Assembly: GCF_002895925.1 (NCBI RefSeq)
Contig: NZ_NWUO01000006.1
Coordinates: 124,001 to 188,000 of the forward strand
DNA length: 64,000 nucleotides
DNA from: Mixta theicola
Lineage (GTDB): Bacteria; Pseudomonadota; Gammaproteobacteria; Enterobacterales; Enterobacteriaceae
Reading direction: 5' to 3'
In this document: positions 1 to 8,452 of the stretch, one piece after another
How the letters are laid out: the number at the start of each line of letters is the position of its first letter
Position numbering within the stretch: position 1 is the stretch's first letter
Made by a program: the position numbers and the translations under genes
Notes under the pieces: generated by a model
The model's database searches: none
Told to the model about the DNA's origin: nothing
What the model saw: only the letters and a program-made list of their open reading frames with translations

Positions 1-465
1 ATCGCGGCGGAAAAGGATATGCAGGTTTGCCTGCATCATCATATGGGCACCGGCATTCAAACGCCGGCTGAAATCGACCGTTTTCTGGCGTTAACCAACG
101 ACGACGTTTATCTGCTGTACGATACCGGCCATCTTTACTATTCAGAAAACAGCGAACAGGCGATGCTGGCGGTGCTGAAGAAACATCTGTCACGCATTAA
201 TCACGTTCACCTGAAGGATGTGCGTGATGAGGTGGTGGCGGAAGTGCGTAAGCAGCGGCTCTCTTTCCTTGATGGCGTTAAGCGCGGCACCTTTACCGTG
301 CCCGGCGACGGCGTGATTGATTTTAAGCCGGTGTTTAAGCTGCTGGACGAAGCGGGCTATCGCGGCTGGATGGTGGTCGAAGCGGAGCAGGACCCGGCGC
401 TGGCTAATCCGTTTGAATATGCGGTAAAAGCCCGCAAATATATTCGCGAAACCGCAGGAATTTAA
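1..465 (+). CDS. iolE: Myo-inosose-2 dehydratase, C-terminal part (cut by window edge)
   Basis: IolE dehydrates 2-keto-myo-inositol to diketo-inositol in cytosolic inositol breakdown. The reading frame is open from base 1, so the true start lies outside the window and about half of a ~300-residue protein is present. Visible IolE hallmarks are [15 protein letters not shown], a metal-ligand stretch LYDTGH, the motif HVHLKDVR, the loop [13 protein letters not shown] and the closing VVEAEQDP. These fit the xylose-isomerase-like TIM barrel. An inositol cluster presumably continues to the left. It is followed directly by a decayed Rpn gene, so this is the end of the cluster. Confidence 0.9.
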   Translation: MAAEKDMQVCLHHHMGTGIQTPAEIDRFLALTNDDVYLLYDTGHLYYSENSEQAMLAVLKKHLSRINHVHLKDVRDEVVAEVRKQRLSFLDGVKRGTFTVPGDGVIDFKPVFKLLDEAGYRGWMVVEAEQDPALANPFEYAVKARKYIRETAGI

Positions 466-491
466 GCTGGCCCTGGCGGCGGCACGGCAGC

Positions 492-1073
492 GCCCCGGTA
501 GCGGTGCTGTTCTATACGGGCAGGCGCAGCCCTTATCCGTATTCAACCCGCTGGCTGGATGAATTTAACGACCCAGGGCTGGCACAAAAGCTCTACAGCG
601 GTAGTTTTCCGCTCGTCGATGTCACGGTCATACCTGACGATGAGATCATGGGCCACCGCAGTATGGCAGCACTAACGCTGCTGCAAAAACACATTTACCG
701 ACGGGATCTGGCAGACCTGCTGGACAATCTGGCCATACTGTTGATGACAGAGCGCATGACAGTACAGCAGCTGGTTTCGCTGATAAACTATCTGGTACAG
801 GTAGGCGAAACTTCAGACGCAGAGGCCTTTGTACGCGAACTGGCACAGCGGGTGCCGCAACATGAGAACGAACTGATGACCATCGCACAACAGCTTGAAC
901 AGAAAGGTATCGAGAAGGGCATCCAGCTCGGTGAACAACGCGGAATTGAAAAAGGTGAGCGCGAAGCAACATTTAAAATTGCCCGTACCATGTTGCAGAA
1001 CGGCCTCGACCGCAACACCGTCATGAAAATGACAGGTCTGACGGAAGACGATCTGGCGCAAATCCGCCATTGA
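492..1073 (+). pseudogene. Rpn-family (YhgA-like) recombination-promoting nuclease, 5'-truncated remnant
   Basis: The product resembles the C-terminal two thirds of Rpn/YhgA-like proteins, which carry an N-terminal PD-(D/E)XK nuclease and promote RecA-independent recombination. Homology starts abruptly with VAVLFYTGRRSPYPYS, the segment that normally follows the nuclease core, so the catalytic half is missing. The end is intact: a heptad-like stretch with repeated EKG and the closing GLTEDDLAQIRH typical of the family. A GTG at 504 could start 189 residues, but no good ribosome binding site is seen. It begins 27 bases after the iolE stop, which suggests a deletion joined the two. Confidence 0.75.
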
Positions 1074-1190
1074 TCCCTTGCTTTACCTTTCCTGCCAGCC
1101 ACAACGATTAAACAGCTTCGCTACACCTGCCGCATTATTTTGCAGATGCGCCATCAGCGAGTTGGCCTGCCTGAAGCTGACAAATAAAAA

Positions 1191-1218
1191 CGCCGTCAGA
1201 GAGTGACGGCGCTTTTTT
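1191..1218. terminator. Bidirectional rho-independent terminator downstream of dcrB
   Basis: The stem is CGCCGTCA (1191-1198) with TGACGGCG (1204-1211) and loop GAGAG. It is flanked by AAAAA on the left and CTTTTTTA on the right, so it can end transcripts from both directions: dcrB on the minus strand and the rpn remnant on the plus strand. Confidence 0.85.
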
Positions 1219-1237
1219 ATGTCAGGCTTTGCCCGGC

Positions 1238-1792
1238 TTATTTTAGCGTAATGGTGTTGATCACGTTTTCAGCCTGCGTCTGCGCCTGCTGCTGATTATC
1301 AGCCGGCAGGGTAATTTGCAGCGTCAGCAGTTTGCCTTCGACCTTAGCTAATATCACTGAGGACCAGGCGGTTTGGTTATTGGCGGAAATCACCGTGTCC
1401 AGCTGCTGAGCCGCTTCACCTTTCAGGCTAATCGCCTTGTTGGTAACAACCTGAAGCTGCGGATCGCGGTTGCGCTGCTGCTGCTCCAGACGCTGAGCCA
1501 GTACGTCCAGCCCTTCATTCGTCGCGTCGCCGTCAATGACGATAATGGCGCGCTGGCCGCTTTCGTCCGCGTAAACGTGCATATTGTTGGCCTGCGTGCC
1601 CAGCTTGCCGCTTTTATCCGACATGCCGGCGGGCAAATTAAAGCTCAGCTTGCCATCCATTAATGTCACGGTCTGCACTGAGGTGCTGGCGCTGGCGCCG
1701 TTATCGTCCGCCGTGGCCTTATCCTGCCGATCGCAAGCGGCCAGACCCACTACCAGTAAACCTATTCCAAGATATTTCGTAAGTTGACGCAT
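1238..1792 (-). CDS. dcrB: DcrB family lipoprotein
   Basis: DcrB is an inner-membrane lipoprotein. In E. coli it is needed for phage C1/C6 adsorption and DNA entry and is linked to lipoprotein maturation. The 184-residue product has a lipoprotein signal peptide with lipobox LAAC, cysteine at residue 20, then a low-complexity linker and a globular domain rich in polar beta-type sequence. Length (E. coli 185) and position beside yhhQ match the E. coli order. There is a 122-base gap to the yhhQ stop, so dcrB may have its own promoter. Confidence 0.92.
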   Translation of the reverse strand: MRQLTKYLGIGLLVVGLAACDRQDKATADDNGASASTSVQTVTLMDGKLSFNLPAGMSDKSGKLGTQANNMHVYADESGQRAIIVIDGDATNEGLDVLAQRLEQQQRNRDPQLQVVTNKAISLKGEAAQQLDTVISANNQTAWSSVILAKVEGKLLTLQITLPADNQQQAQTQAENVINTITLK

Positions 1793-1914
1793 CAGGTTCC
1801 CTTTTATCTATTTGCCTGGCAATACAAGGCGTAATACAAACTGAATCAGCGCCCAAAAGCAACCAATCGTGTGTCACGATCTTAGACGCGCTGACGCCAG
1901 CTTGCTATTGCCGC

Positions 1915-2580
1915 TTAGCCGAAATTGTATTGCGCTCGCTGCGAGCGTTCCGCCAGGCGCTTAAGCGCCGCGTTAAGCAGCACGCCATAGGCTGGCAAAA
2001 AGAAAACCATACAGATTAAGAGTTTAAAGCTGTAATCCACCAGGGCGATTTCCACCCAGTGCTGAGCCATAAAGGCATCCGTACTCTTATAAAAGGCGAT
2101 AAAGAAAAAGGCGATGGTATCGCTGATATTACCTAAAAACATGGCGCAGGCGGGCGCAATCCACCACTGCGGCAGCTGACGCAGGCGGTTAAAAACGTGT
2201 ACGTCCAAAACCTGTCCCAGCGCATAGGCCATAAAGCTGGCGCAGGCGATACGGGCAACGAACAGGTTTACCTCTTCCAGCGCGCCCAGGCCTTGCCAGC
2301 TGCCGTTATAAAACAGCGAAGAGACGCCGTAGGAAATAAACAGCGCCGGAACCATGACCGATAAAATAATGCGACGGGCCAGCGGCGCGCCAAAAATACG
2401 CACGGTCAGATCGGTAGCCAGAAAGATAAACGGAAAGCTGAAGGCGCCCCAGGTGGTATGGAAGCCAAAAACGGAAATTGGAAGCTGTACCAGATAGTTA
2501 CTGGAGGAGATAACCAGAATATGAAACAGAGAAAGCCAGACAAGCGCATGCTTCCGCTGGCGCGGTGTAAAGGAGATCAT
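1915..2580 (-). CDS. yhhQ: Queuosine precursor transporter YhhQ (DUF165/VUT family)
   Basis: This integral inner-membrane protein imports the queuosine precursors preQ0/preQ1 for tRNA modification. The 221-residue sequence has about six hydrophobic segments, begins MISFTPRQRKHALVWLSLFH and carries the family stretches FLATDLTVRIFG and GNISDTIAFFFIAFY. The ATG is preceded by a short purine-rich stretch. It is divergent from tusA across 189 bases. I looked for a preQ1 riboswitch in that gap and saw no convincing one. Confidence 0.93.
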   Translation of the reverse strand: MISFTPRQRKHALVWLSLFHILVISSSNYLVQLPISVFGFHTTWGAFSFPFIFLATDLTVRIFGAPLARRIILSVMVPALFISYGVSSLFYNGSWQGLGALEEVNLFVARIACASFMAYALGQVLDVHVFNRLRQLPQWWIAPACAMFLGNISDTIAFFFIAFYKSTDAFMAQHWVEIALVDYSFKLLICMVFFLPAYGVLLNAALKRLAERSQRAQYNFG

Positions 2581-2769
2581 AATTTACCTTTTTACGTTGG
2601 GGTGAGGGAACCCATTGTTTAACTCGTGTAAAGCGGCGGCATCTTACCGCGTTGTTATCGCATTGCAATGGTTAATTTTAACGCAAACGTTCACCTTTAG
2701 CCGACCGCTTGCGCAACAGGATGCCGGGGGTAGAATAGGACGCAACAGAATTCTGCTATTGAGACAATG

Positions 2770-3018
2770 ATGAGCGATCTATTCGACAACCCCGATCAAA
2801 CCCTGGATGCGCTTGGGCTGCGCTGTCCGGAACCCGTAATGATGGTGCGCAAAACCGTGCGTCATATGCAGGACGGGGAAACGCTATTGATTATTGCCGA
2901 CGATCCGGCGACCACCCGTGATATTCCGGGCTTCTGCCGCTTTATGGAACATACGCTGGTGGCGCAGGAAACGGCTGAAAAGCCCTACCGCTATCTGCTG
3001 CGTAAGGGCCTTTCCTGA
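2770..3018 (+). CDS. tusA: Sulfurtransferase TusA
   Basis: TusA takes persulfide sulfur from IscS and passes it to TusBCD for 2-thiouridine formation at the tRNA wobble position. The 82-residue product keeps the catalytic motif [11 protein letters not shown], with the single active cysteine in CPEP, and the family segment [15 protein letters not shown]. Two ATG codons are adjacent (2767 and 2770). The second gives the usual family start MSDLF. The stop lies 3 bases before the stop of the convergent trpC gene. Confidence 0.96.
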   Translation: MSDLFDNPDQTLDALGLRCPEPVMMVRKTVRHMQDGETLLIIADDPATTRDIPGFCRFMEHTLVAQETAEKPYRYLLRKGLS

Positions 3019-3021
3019 CGG

Positions 3022-3807
3022 TCAGAAGAACAGCTTCGCCAGCTCAGCGCCCGGCTCGGCGGCGCGCATAAAGGCTTCGCCAACCAGGAAGTTATTGACG
3101 CCCGCCTGACGTAACCGCTGAACATCCTGTACGCTGGCAATGCCCGATTCGGTCACCACCAGACGATCAGACGGCAGCTGCGTCAGCAGGCCAAGCGTGG
3201 TATCGATTGAGGTTTCAAAGCTGCGCAGGTTGCGGTTGTTAATCCCAATCAACGGCGTCGTGAGGTTCAGCGCCCGCTCCAGCTCATTGCCGTCATGTAC
3301 TTCAACCAGTACCGCCATGCCCAGCTGATGCGCGCACGCTTCCAGCTCCTGCATTTGGCTATCTTCCAGCGCGGCGACAATTAACAGAATACAGTCGGCG
3401 CCCATCGCCCGTGCTTGTGCAACCTGCCAGCTATCAATCATAAAATCCTTACGCAGTACCGGCAGCGAACAGGCGGCGCGCGCCTGCTGCAAATAGTGCT
3501 CGCTGCCCTGGAAAAACTGCGCATCGGTTAAGACGGAAAGGCAGGCCGCGCCGCCCTGCTGATAGCTTTGGGCAATATCGGCGGGATTAAAATCAGCGCG
3601 GATCAGGCCTTTAGACGGGCTGGCTTTTTTGACCTCGGCGATAACGCCCGGTTTGTCCTGCTGATTATGCTGACGCAGCGCCGCGATAAAATCACGCCGG
3701 GTCTGCTGCTGCGCGCGCTCATGCAGCGCGCTAAGCGAGGACGCACGTTTTGCCGCGCCGATTTCCTCGCGCTTCACCGCCAGGATTTTATTTAAAATGT
3801 CAGACAT
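3022..3807 (-). CDS. trpC: Stand-alone indole-3-glycerol-phosphate synthase (TrpC, no TrpF domain)
   Basis: This enzyme closes CdRP to indole-3-glycerol phosphate, the fourth step of tryptophan synthesis. The 261-residue product is a full TIM-barrel [18 protein letters not shown] with the catalytic lysine, [26 protein letters not shown] and VTESGI are all in order. In most enterobacteria TrpC is fused to TrpF (about 450 residues); here the protein stops at the end of the IGPS barrel. It has a strong ribosome binding site (AAGGAGG), sits alone between tusA and zntA far from other trp genes, and looks functional. It could be a second, acquired copy. Confidence 0.93.
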   Translation of the reverse strand: MSDILNKILAVKREEIGAAKRASSLSALHERAQQQTRRDFIAALRQHNQQDKPGVIAEVKKASPSKGLIRADFNPADIAQSYQQGGAACLSVLTDAQFFQGSEHYLQQARAACSLPVLRKDFMIDSWQVAQARAMGADCILLIVAALEDSQMQELEACAHQLGMAVLVEVHDGNELERALNLTTPLIGINNRNLRSFETSIDTTLGLLTQLPSDRLVVTESGIASVQDVQRLRQAGVNNFLVGEAFMRAAEPGAELAKLFF

Positions 3808-3892
3808 AAGGCGCCTCCTTAACTGATGTTATGGCCCGGCCCACACCGGCCGACAGGATGTTTTAATGTTTTCCCGCGCCGGGCGCAAGCGC

Positions 3893-6139
3893 TCAGCGCT
3901 GGCGCAGCAGGCGTAATGCATTGGCGGTGACCAGCGCGGTAGCGCCGCTGTCCGCCAGTACTGCCAGCCACAGGCCGGTCAGACCCAACAGCGTCGTGAC
4001 CAGCAGCAGCGCTTTCAGCCCAAGCGCGATAGCGATATTTTGGCGAATATTGCGCCGGGTCGCGCGCGACAGGCGAATCATCGCGGCTAACCCGGATAAG
4101 CGGTTATGCGTTAAGGCGGCGTCAGCCGTTTCCAGCGCCACGTCGCTGCCGCTGCCCATCGCAATCCCCAGCGTTGCCGCTTTCATCGCTGGCGCATCGT
4201 TAATGCCATCGCCAACCATCGCCACCGGCTGAGCCTGGCTTAGCTGTCGGATCGCCGCGACTTTATCGGCGGGCAACAGGCCCGCCCGATAATCCAGGCC
4301 GATCTCTGCGGCGATAGCGGCGGCGGCGCGTGGGTTATCACCGGTCAGCATCAGGGCGTTGACCCCAAGCTGTTGCAGCTCAGCCAGCGCCGAACGAACA
4401 TCGTCCCGTAGCGTATCGCGCAGGGCCAGCAGGCCAAGCGGCTGCTGCTCCCGGTAAACCACCACCACCGTTTTGCCTGCGCTTTCCAGCTGGTTAATCC
4501 GCGCCGCCAGCGCTTCCGTCAGGCCCGGCAGAGGCGCTGATAATAACCAGCGCTGTCCGTTGATTTGCGCTTCGATGCCGCGCCCTGGCAGCACGCGCCG
4601 ATCCTGCGCCTGCGGCAGCGGCTGATTTAACCGCCGGGCCTGCGCGACAATCGCCAGCGCCAGCGGATGCGTCGCGCCCTGTTCTACCGCTGCGGCATGC
4701 AGCAGCAGCTGCGTATGATCAATATCGGTAAGCGGGATCATATCGGTCAGCTCTGGCTTGCCTATGGTCAGAGTGCCGGTTTTATCGAAGGCCAGCAGAC
4801 GGATGCCGCCCAGTTTTTCCAGCGCCGCGCCGCCTTTAATCAGCGCGCCGCGTCGGGCTGCTGCGGCCAGGCCAGAGGTAATCGCGGCTGGCGTAGAGAT
4901 AACCAACGCGCAGGGACAGCCGATCAATAACAGCGTCAGCCCTTTATAAATCCACGTTTGCCAGTCGGCGGCCAGCAGCAAAGGCGGCAGCAGGGCGACC
5001 AGCAGCGCCAGCAGTATAACCAGCGGCGTGTAGATACGGCTGAAACGATCGAGAAAGCGCTCAAGCGGCGCACGATGCGTCTCGGCCTGCTCAATCAGCT
5101 GCAGAATCCGGTCAATGGCGCTTTCACCCGGTTTGGAAATCACCGCCAGCCTGACCTGCCGATCGATACTGATACAGCCTGCAGAAATAACCGCATCCTG
5201 CTGGTGCTCCGCCGGAATGGATTCGCCGGTTAATGCGCTTTCATCAAAGCTGGCAAAAGGCGAAAGCAGCCGCGCGTCGGCAGGCAGACGTTCCCCCGCC
5301 GCAACCTCGATAATATCGCCGGGACGCAGCATACTGGCAGCGATCTCTTCCCGCTGTTCATTACGCACGCGCACCGCTTTATCCGGCTTGAGCGCCATCA
5401 GTGCGGTAATGCCGCGCCGCGCACGGTTGGCGGCGATGCCCTCCAGCCGCTCGCCCAGCAGAAACAGCAGCAGCACCATTGCCGCCTCTGCGCTGGCGCC
5501 GATAAACAGCGCGCCGACCGCCGCAACCGTCATTAAGGTTTCGATAGCGAAAGGGCTGCCGCTGCGTGTCAGTTTCCAGGCTTTACGGCTTATCGGCCAC
5601 AGCCCGGCCAGCGTGGTAAGAATAAACGCCGCCTGGCCCAACGTTGGCCCGATAAAATGCAGCAGCCAGCTCGCCAGCATCAGCAGGCCTGGTGCTAATA
5701 GCAGGCGATTTTCCTGCCAGAACCCTGCCGGTTTTTCGGCGGGAGCAGACTTATCCTGCAGGCGAAAACCGGCCTGCTTAACCGCCTGTTCCACTTCGGC
5801 TTTGATATTTCCGTCTGCGTTAACCAACAGCGTTTGCGTGGCGAACAGCACCTGCACTTCGCGTACGCCGGTCAGCGCGCTGACCGCTTTCTCCACTTTG
5901 CGCGCGCAGCTGGGGCAGTCCATCCCGTTGATGATCCAGCGATAGTGACATCCCGTCAGGGAAGGTTGCGCTGGCGTGAAAAGCGGGCTGGCGCCATCAG
6001 CGTCCTGTTGGCAGGCTGGCGAGACCGACGACGGAGAAAGGGTAAAGCGTCCCGCCGGCAGCGGGGCTGTTCCCTGCGCGCCGTTAAGGCGGAGTGCGGC
6101 CCTGGAAGGTCCGGGACCGCAGGAAGAAGGTTTGCTCAT
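3893..6139 (-). CDS. zntA: Zn(II)/Cd(II)/Pb(II)-exporting P-type ATPase ZntA
   Basis: ZntA pumps Zn, Cd and Pb out of the cytosol using ATP. The order of parts is: a Cys/Pro-rich N-terminus, a heavy-metal-associated domain with GMDCPSC (residues 72-78), eight predicted membrane segments, the TGES actuator motif, the metal-site CPC in GCPCALVIS, the phosphorylation site DKTGTLT and the hinge GDGINDAPA. The start at 6139 is chosen because it follows AGGAGG at ideal distance; an upstream in-frame ATG at 6163 lacks this. The ZntR promoter lies just upstream. The extended N-terminus before GMDC makes it slightly longer than E. coli ZntA (732). Confidence 0.97.
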   Translation of the reverse strand: MSKPSSCGPGPSRAALRLNGAQGTAPLPAGRFTLSPSSVSPACQQDADGASPLFTPAQPSLTGCHYRWIINGMDCPSCARKVEKAVSALTGVREVQVLFATQTLLVNADGNIKAEVEQAVKQAGFRLQDKSAPAEKPAGFWQENRLLLAPGLLMLASWLLHFIGPTLGQAAFILTTLAGLWPISRKAWKLTRSGSPFAIETLMTVAAVGALFIGASAEAAMVLLLFLLGERLEGIAANRARRGITALMALKPDKAVRVRNEQREEIAASMLRPGDIIEVAAGERLPADARLLSPFASFDESALTGESIPAEHQQDAVISAGCISIDRQVRLAVISKPGESAIDRILQLIEQAETHRAPLERFLDRFSRIYTPLVILLALLVALLPPLLLAADWQTWIYKGLTLLLIGCPCALVISTPAAITSGLAAAARRGALIKGGAALEKLGGIRLLAFDKTGTLTIGKPELTDMIPLTDIDHTQLLLHAAAVEQGATHPLALAIVAQARRLNQPLPQAQDRRVLPGRGIEAQINGQRWLLSAPLPGLTEALAARINQLESAGKTVVVVYREQQPLGLLALRDTLRDDVRSALAELQQLGVNALMLTGDNPRAAAAIAAEIGLDYRAGLLPADKVAAIRQLSQAQPVAMVGDGINDAPAMKAATLGIAMGSGSDVALETADAALTHNRLSGLAAMIRLSRATRRNIRQNIAIALGLKALLLVTTLLGLTGLWLAVLADSGATALVTANALRLLRQR

Positions 6140-6177
6140 TGCGCCTCCTGGATTATGCAGCAAATGAAGATAGCTGC

Positions 6178-6209
6178 ATCCTACACTCTGGAGCTACCTC
6201 CAGAGTCAA
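6178..6209 (-). promoter_or_regulatory. ZntR-controlled zntA promoter with long spacer
   Basis: On the minus strand a -35 box TTGACT (6204-6209) and a -10 box TAGGAT (6178-6183) are separated by 20 bp, the long spacer typical of MerR-family promoters. Inside lies an inverted repeat at 6185-6206 with arms ACTCTGGAG and CTCCAGAGT around a 4-bp centre. These arms match the E. coli ZntR operator at zntA as I recall it. ZntR bound to zinc would untwist the spacer and activate zntA. Confidence 0.93.
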
Positions 6210-6224
6210 GAGGCAATATTCTCG

Positions 6225-6854
6225 TCAGAACAGCCAAAGCGAGCGGGCGATCATAAAGTGTCCGGCGAAATAGCAGGCGGCGACAATGGCGTTGTCCGCC
6301 GTAAAGCGCTTGCGATAATGGCTGATAAACCAGACCAGGTTAGCCAGCGTCAGCAGAGAAGCGCCCGCCATTAGCGAAAAGCTGTAATCGGTGGGCCGGA
6401 AGTAATAGAGTTCGGCCGCCAGCCAGTTCATTACCAGCGTCATGCCGATAAAGGTACAGACCGGCCAGCGCAGCTCCTCCAGCCGCGACCAGATTACGGC
6501 GATCCAGACGATGCCAATAATCAGCAGCGTCAGCGGGATGGGCCAGAAGAAGCTCATCGTCATATGACTGGCAAAATTGATGGTATACAGCAGATGCGCA
6601 AGGAAAAAAGCGCCCAGCGCATACATCATGCGCTGACGCGGCAGCAGCGTTAGCGCATCGCCCGCCATCGTCGCCAACAGGCCGAGCAGGATCAGATAGT
6701 CGGTGGGATTAAGCGTAGGCGCCTGCCAGGCCCAGGCCAGCAGCAACAACAGGGTGACCGGTTTAAACAGCCAGCGCTGCCATTGTGGACCGCGATAAGA
6801 AGCGTCGACATACAGCCAGCCGGAAAAAAGTACCGCAAGAAACGACCAAATCAT
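6225..6854 (-). CDS. yhhN: YhhN family (TMEM86/lysoplasmalogenase-like) membrane protein
   Basis: This 209-residue, strongly hydrophobic protein has about eight predicted membrane segments. It belongs to the YhhN/TMEM86 family, whose animal members hydrolyse lysoplasmalogen; the bacterial role is not settled. Family landmarks are [28 protein letters not shown] and [13 protein letters not shown]. The start at 6854 ([10 protein letters not shown]) is preferred over the ATT/ATG-rich upstream extension because it matches the E. coli N-terminus and follows AAAAGGA. It lies upstream of zntA on the same strand. Confidence 0.9.
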   Translation of the reverse strand: MIWSFLAVLFSGWLYVDASYRGPQWQRWLFKPVTLLLLLAWAWQAPTLNPTDYLILLGLLATMAGDALTLLPRQRMMYALGAFFLAHLLYTINFASHMTMSFFWPIPLTLLIIGIVWIAVIWSRLEELRWPVCTFIGMTLVMNWLAAELYYFRPTDYSFSLMAGASLLTLANLVWFISHYRKRFTADNAIVAACYFAGHFMIARSLWLF

Positions 6855-7042
6855 TACGTTGTCCTTTTCTGAAAGGGGTGACAGCAAAATCAACCATCAA
6901 TACGTAGCGCTGGTGGTCTGGCCACCGTGTTATGTGCAACATCCTGCACTGAGTTTAGGTTAGGGGCGCGCAATGTGACAATGGGTGCGTTCTGGTTGTA
7001 TTCTTCTCGCGCGACAGGGCGCTTAAAGGGAGCCGAAGAGAG

Positions 7043-7402
7043 ATGAGCAAACCGCCGTTAATTTTTATCATCGTGCTGGCGATTATTGCCGTACTGGCCT
7101 CGCGTCAGTTCATTAAGCAACGGCGCGAAAATGCGGCAAACGCGGCTTCGCCGGTGCGCCTGTTGTTGGCAGAAATTAAAAGTAAACGTGAGTTTCCGGC
7201 GCCGAACCGACGTTCACGCCAGCGTGAAGTCATTGCCGGGGAAGAGATGCGCTATGAGGCCTGGTTTCATCCGTTAAACGGCGGCAGCGATATTAAGCTG
7301 ACGGTAAAGGCGAGCGATTATCATCAGCTGGATAAAGGCGCAAAAGGCGAGCTTAAAGTGCAGGGCAGCCGCTTTATCTCTTTTACGCCCGTTAACGATT
7401 AA
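7043..7402 (+). CDS. yhhM: YhhM family (DUF2500) membrane-anchored protein
   Basis: The 119-residue protein has one N-terminal membrane segment (residues 5-20, PLIFIIVLAIIAVLAS) followed by a soluble domain. It contains the DUF2500 landmarks RRSRQREV, MRYEAWF and GSRFISF. Function is unknown. Length equals E. coli YhhM (119) and the neighbours are the same. The ATG at 7043 follows GGGAGCCGAAGAGAG. Confidence 0.9.
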   Translation: MSKPPLIFIIVLAIIAVLASRQFIKQRRENAANAASPVRLLLAEIKSKREFPAPNRRSRQREVIAGEEMRYEAWFHPLNGGSDIKLTVKASDYHQLDKGAKGELKVQGSRFISFTPVND

Positions 7403-7403
7403 T

Positions 7404-7673
7404 CTACCGTGGCGGATAATGCTTTTTTTGCCAGGCAAGCAGCTCAAACACGCCGAAAAAGAAGATCTTAATCTGGGTGACACGGCTTAGCCTGACGCCA
7501 TCTTTTGGCTGCGTGGCTTTCAGCAGCACCAGCTGCAGGCCATGCATCAGCACCATAAAAATCAGCGCAACGTTAACAAAATATGTCAGCGGTTTGGGAA
7601 AAGGATGCACAATATTCAGCAGCAGAAACGCCCAAACGAACACCATTAATAAACGACCCAGATTAAGCCACAT
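7404..7673 (-). CDS. yhhL: YhhL family (DUF1145) small membrane protein
   Basis: This 89-residue protein has two hydrophobic segments and the conserved family stretch VHPFPKPLTYFVNVALIFMVLMHG, ending in FGVFELLAWQK. Function is unknown. The start at 7673 (MWLNLGR) is chosen because it matches the family N-terminus; the longer open frame upstream only runs antisense-like through rsmD sequence. It overlaps the end of rsmD by 11 bases, so the two are cotranscribed and probably translationally coupled. It faces yhhM tail to tail with a 1-base gap. Confidence 0.9.
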   Translation of the reverse strand: MWLNLGRLLMVFVWAFLLLNIVHPFPKPLTYFVNVALIFMVLMHGLQLVLLKATQPKDGVRLSRVTQIKIFFFGVFELLAWQKKHYPPR

Positions 7674-8265
7674 CTTCCTGCTCCTGTGATACCTCTTCAC
7701 GGCGATATAAGCGGTAGGCGACCTGTCCCGCGATTTTTTCCCGGTGCAGCTGCCAGTTAACCGGCACCGGCGGCGCGCCGTTTTCCACTTCGCTTTCGAC
7801 ATAAATCAACGCGCCGTCAGCCAGCCAGCGGTTGTTTTCCAGCAGCTGCAGCGTCTGCTCTAACAGTCCTTTGCGAAAGGGCGGATCGATAAACACAATT
7901 TGATAGGGCTCGCCCTGCTGCGCCAGCCAGCTAAGCGCGTTGGTCTGGATTACCTGCGCATTACTGGCTTTTAACGTCTGCAGATTCTGCACCAGCTGCT
8001 GGGCCACCGGCTTTTCCAGTTCCAGCAGCGTGGTCGAACCGGCATAGCGCGACAGCGCCTCAAGCCCAAGCGCGCCGCTGCCGGCGAAGCAGTCCAGGCA
8101 GCGAGCCTGCTGAATATCGGGCGCCAGCCAGTTAAACAGCGTTTCGCGCACCCGATCGGTAGTGGGGCGCAGCCCGGCGCTGTCGGGAACCGGCAGTTTT
8201 CGTCCACGCCATTGACCGCCAATTATGCGGATTTGTCCGGCGCCGCCGCGGGGTTTTTTATTCAT
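7663..8265 (-). CDS. rsmD: 16S rRNA (guanine966-N2)-methyltransferase RsmD
   Basis: RsmD methylates G966 of 16S rRNA in the 30S subunit using S-adenosylmethionine. The 200-residue Rossmann-fold protein has RIIGGQWRGRKLPVPDS, GLRPTTDRVRETLFNWL, the SAM-binding loop DCFAGSGALGLEA and the catalytic motif DPPF. The ATG at 8265 gives the usual N-terminus MNKKPRGG; an in-frame GTG at 8274 is possible and adds three residues. It is divergent from ftsY. Confidence 0.95.
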   Translation of the reverse strand: MNKKPRGGAGQIRIIGGQWRGRKLPVPDSAGLRPTTDRVRETLFNWLAPDIQQARCLDCFAGSGALGLEALSRYAGSTTLLELEKPVAQQLVQNLQTLKASNAQVIQTNALSWLAQQGEPYQIVFIDPPFRKGLLEQTLQLLENNRWLADGALIYVESEVENGAPPVPVNWQLHREKIAGQVAYRLYRREEVSQEQEDVA

Positions 8266-8452
8266 GATGCTCACAACTCGTCATAATTTGTTGCGTAGTT
8301 TAACGGGCGAAAGCGGTTGAGGAAACGTTAAAAAGGGTGCTGGTGTTGCGTTCGCTGGAAAGTGTTAGACTAATGAATTCTTTATCAGGTTATTTTTTCA
8401 GCCCGGCGCAACAGACGACCGGATGAAAGCCATCGAGGAGTGTAGTCACACA

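Noticed and set aside
2581-2769. Possible preQ1 riboswitch before yhhQ
   Set aside because: No convincing stem-loop with the A-rich tail of preQ1 aptamers is visible on the minus strand. A covariance-model search would be needed to claim one.
5115-5945. A 276-codon open frame on the plus strand
   Set aside because: It runs antisense through zntA, whose motifs are complete. The product is a Ser/Ala/Arg-rich shadow.
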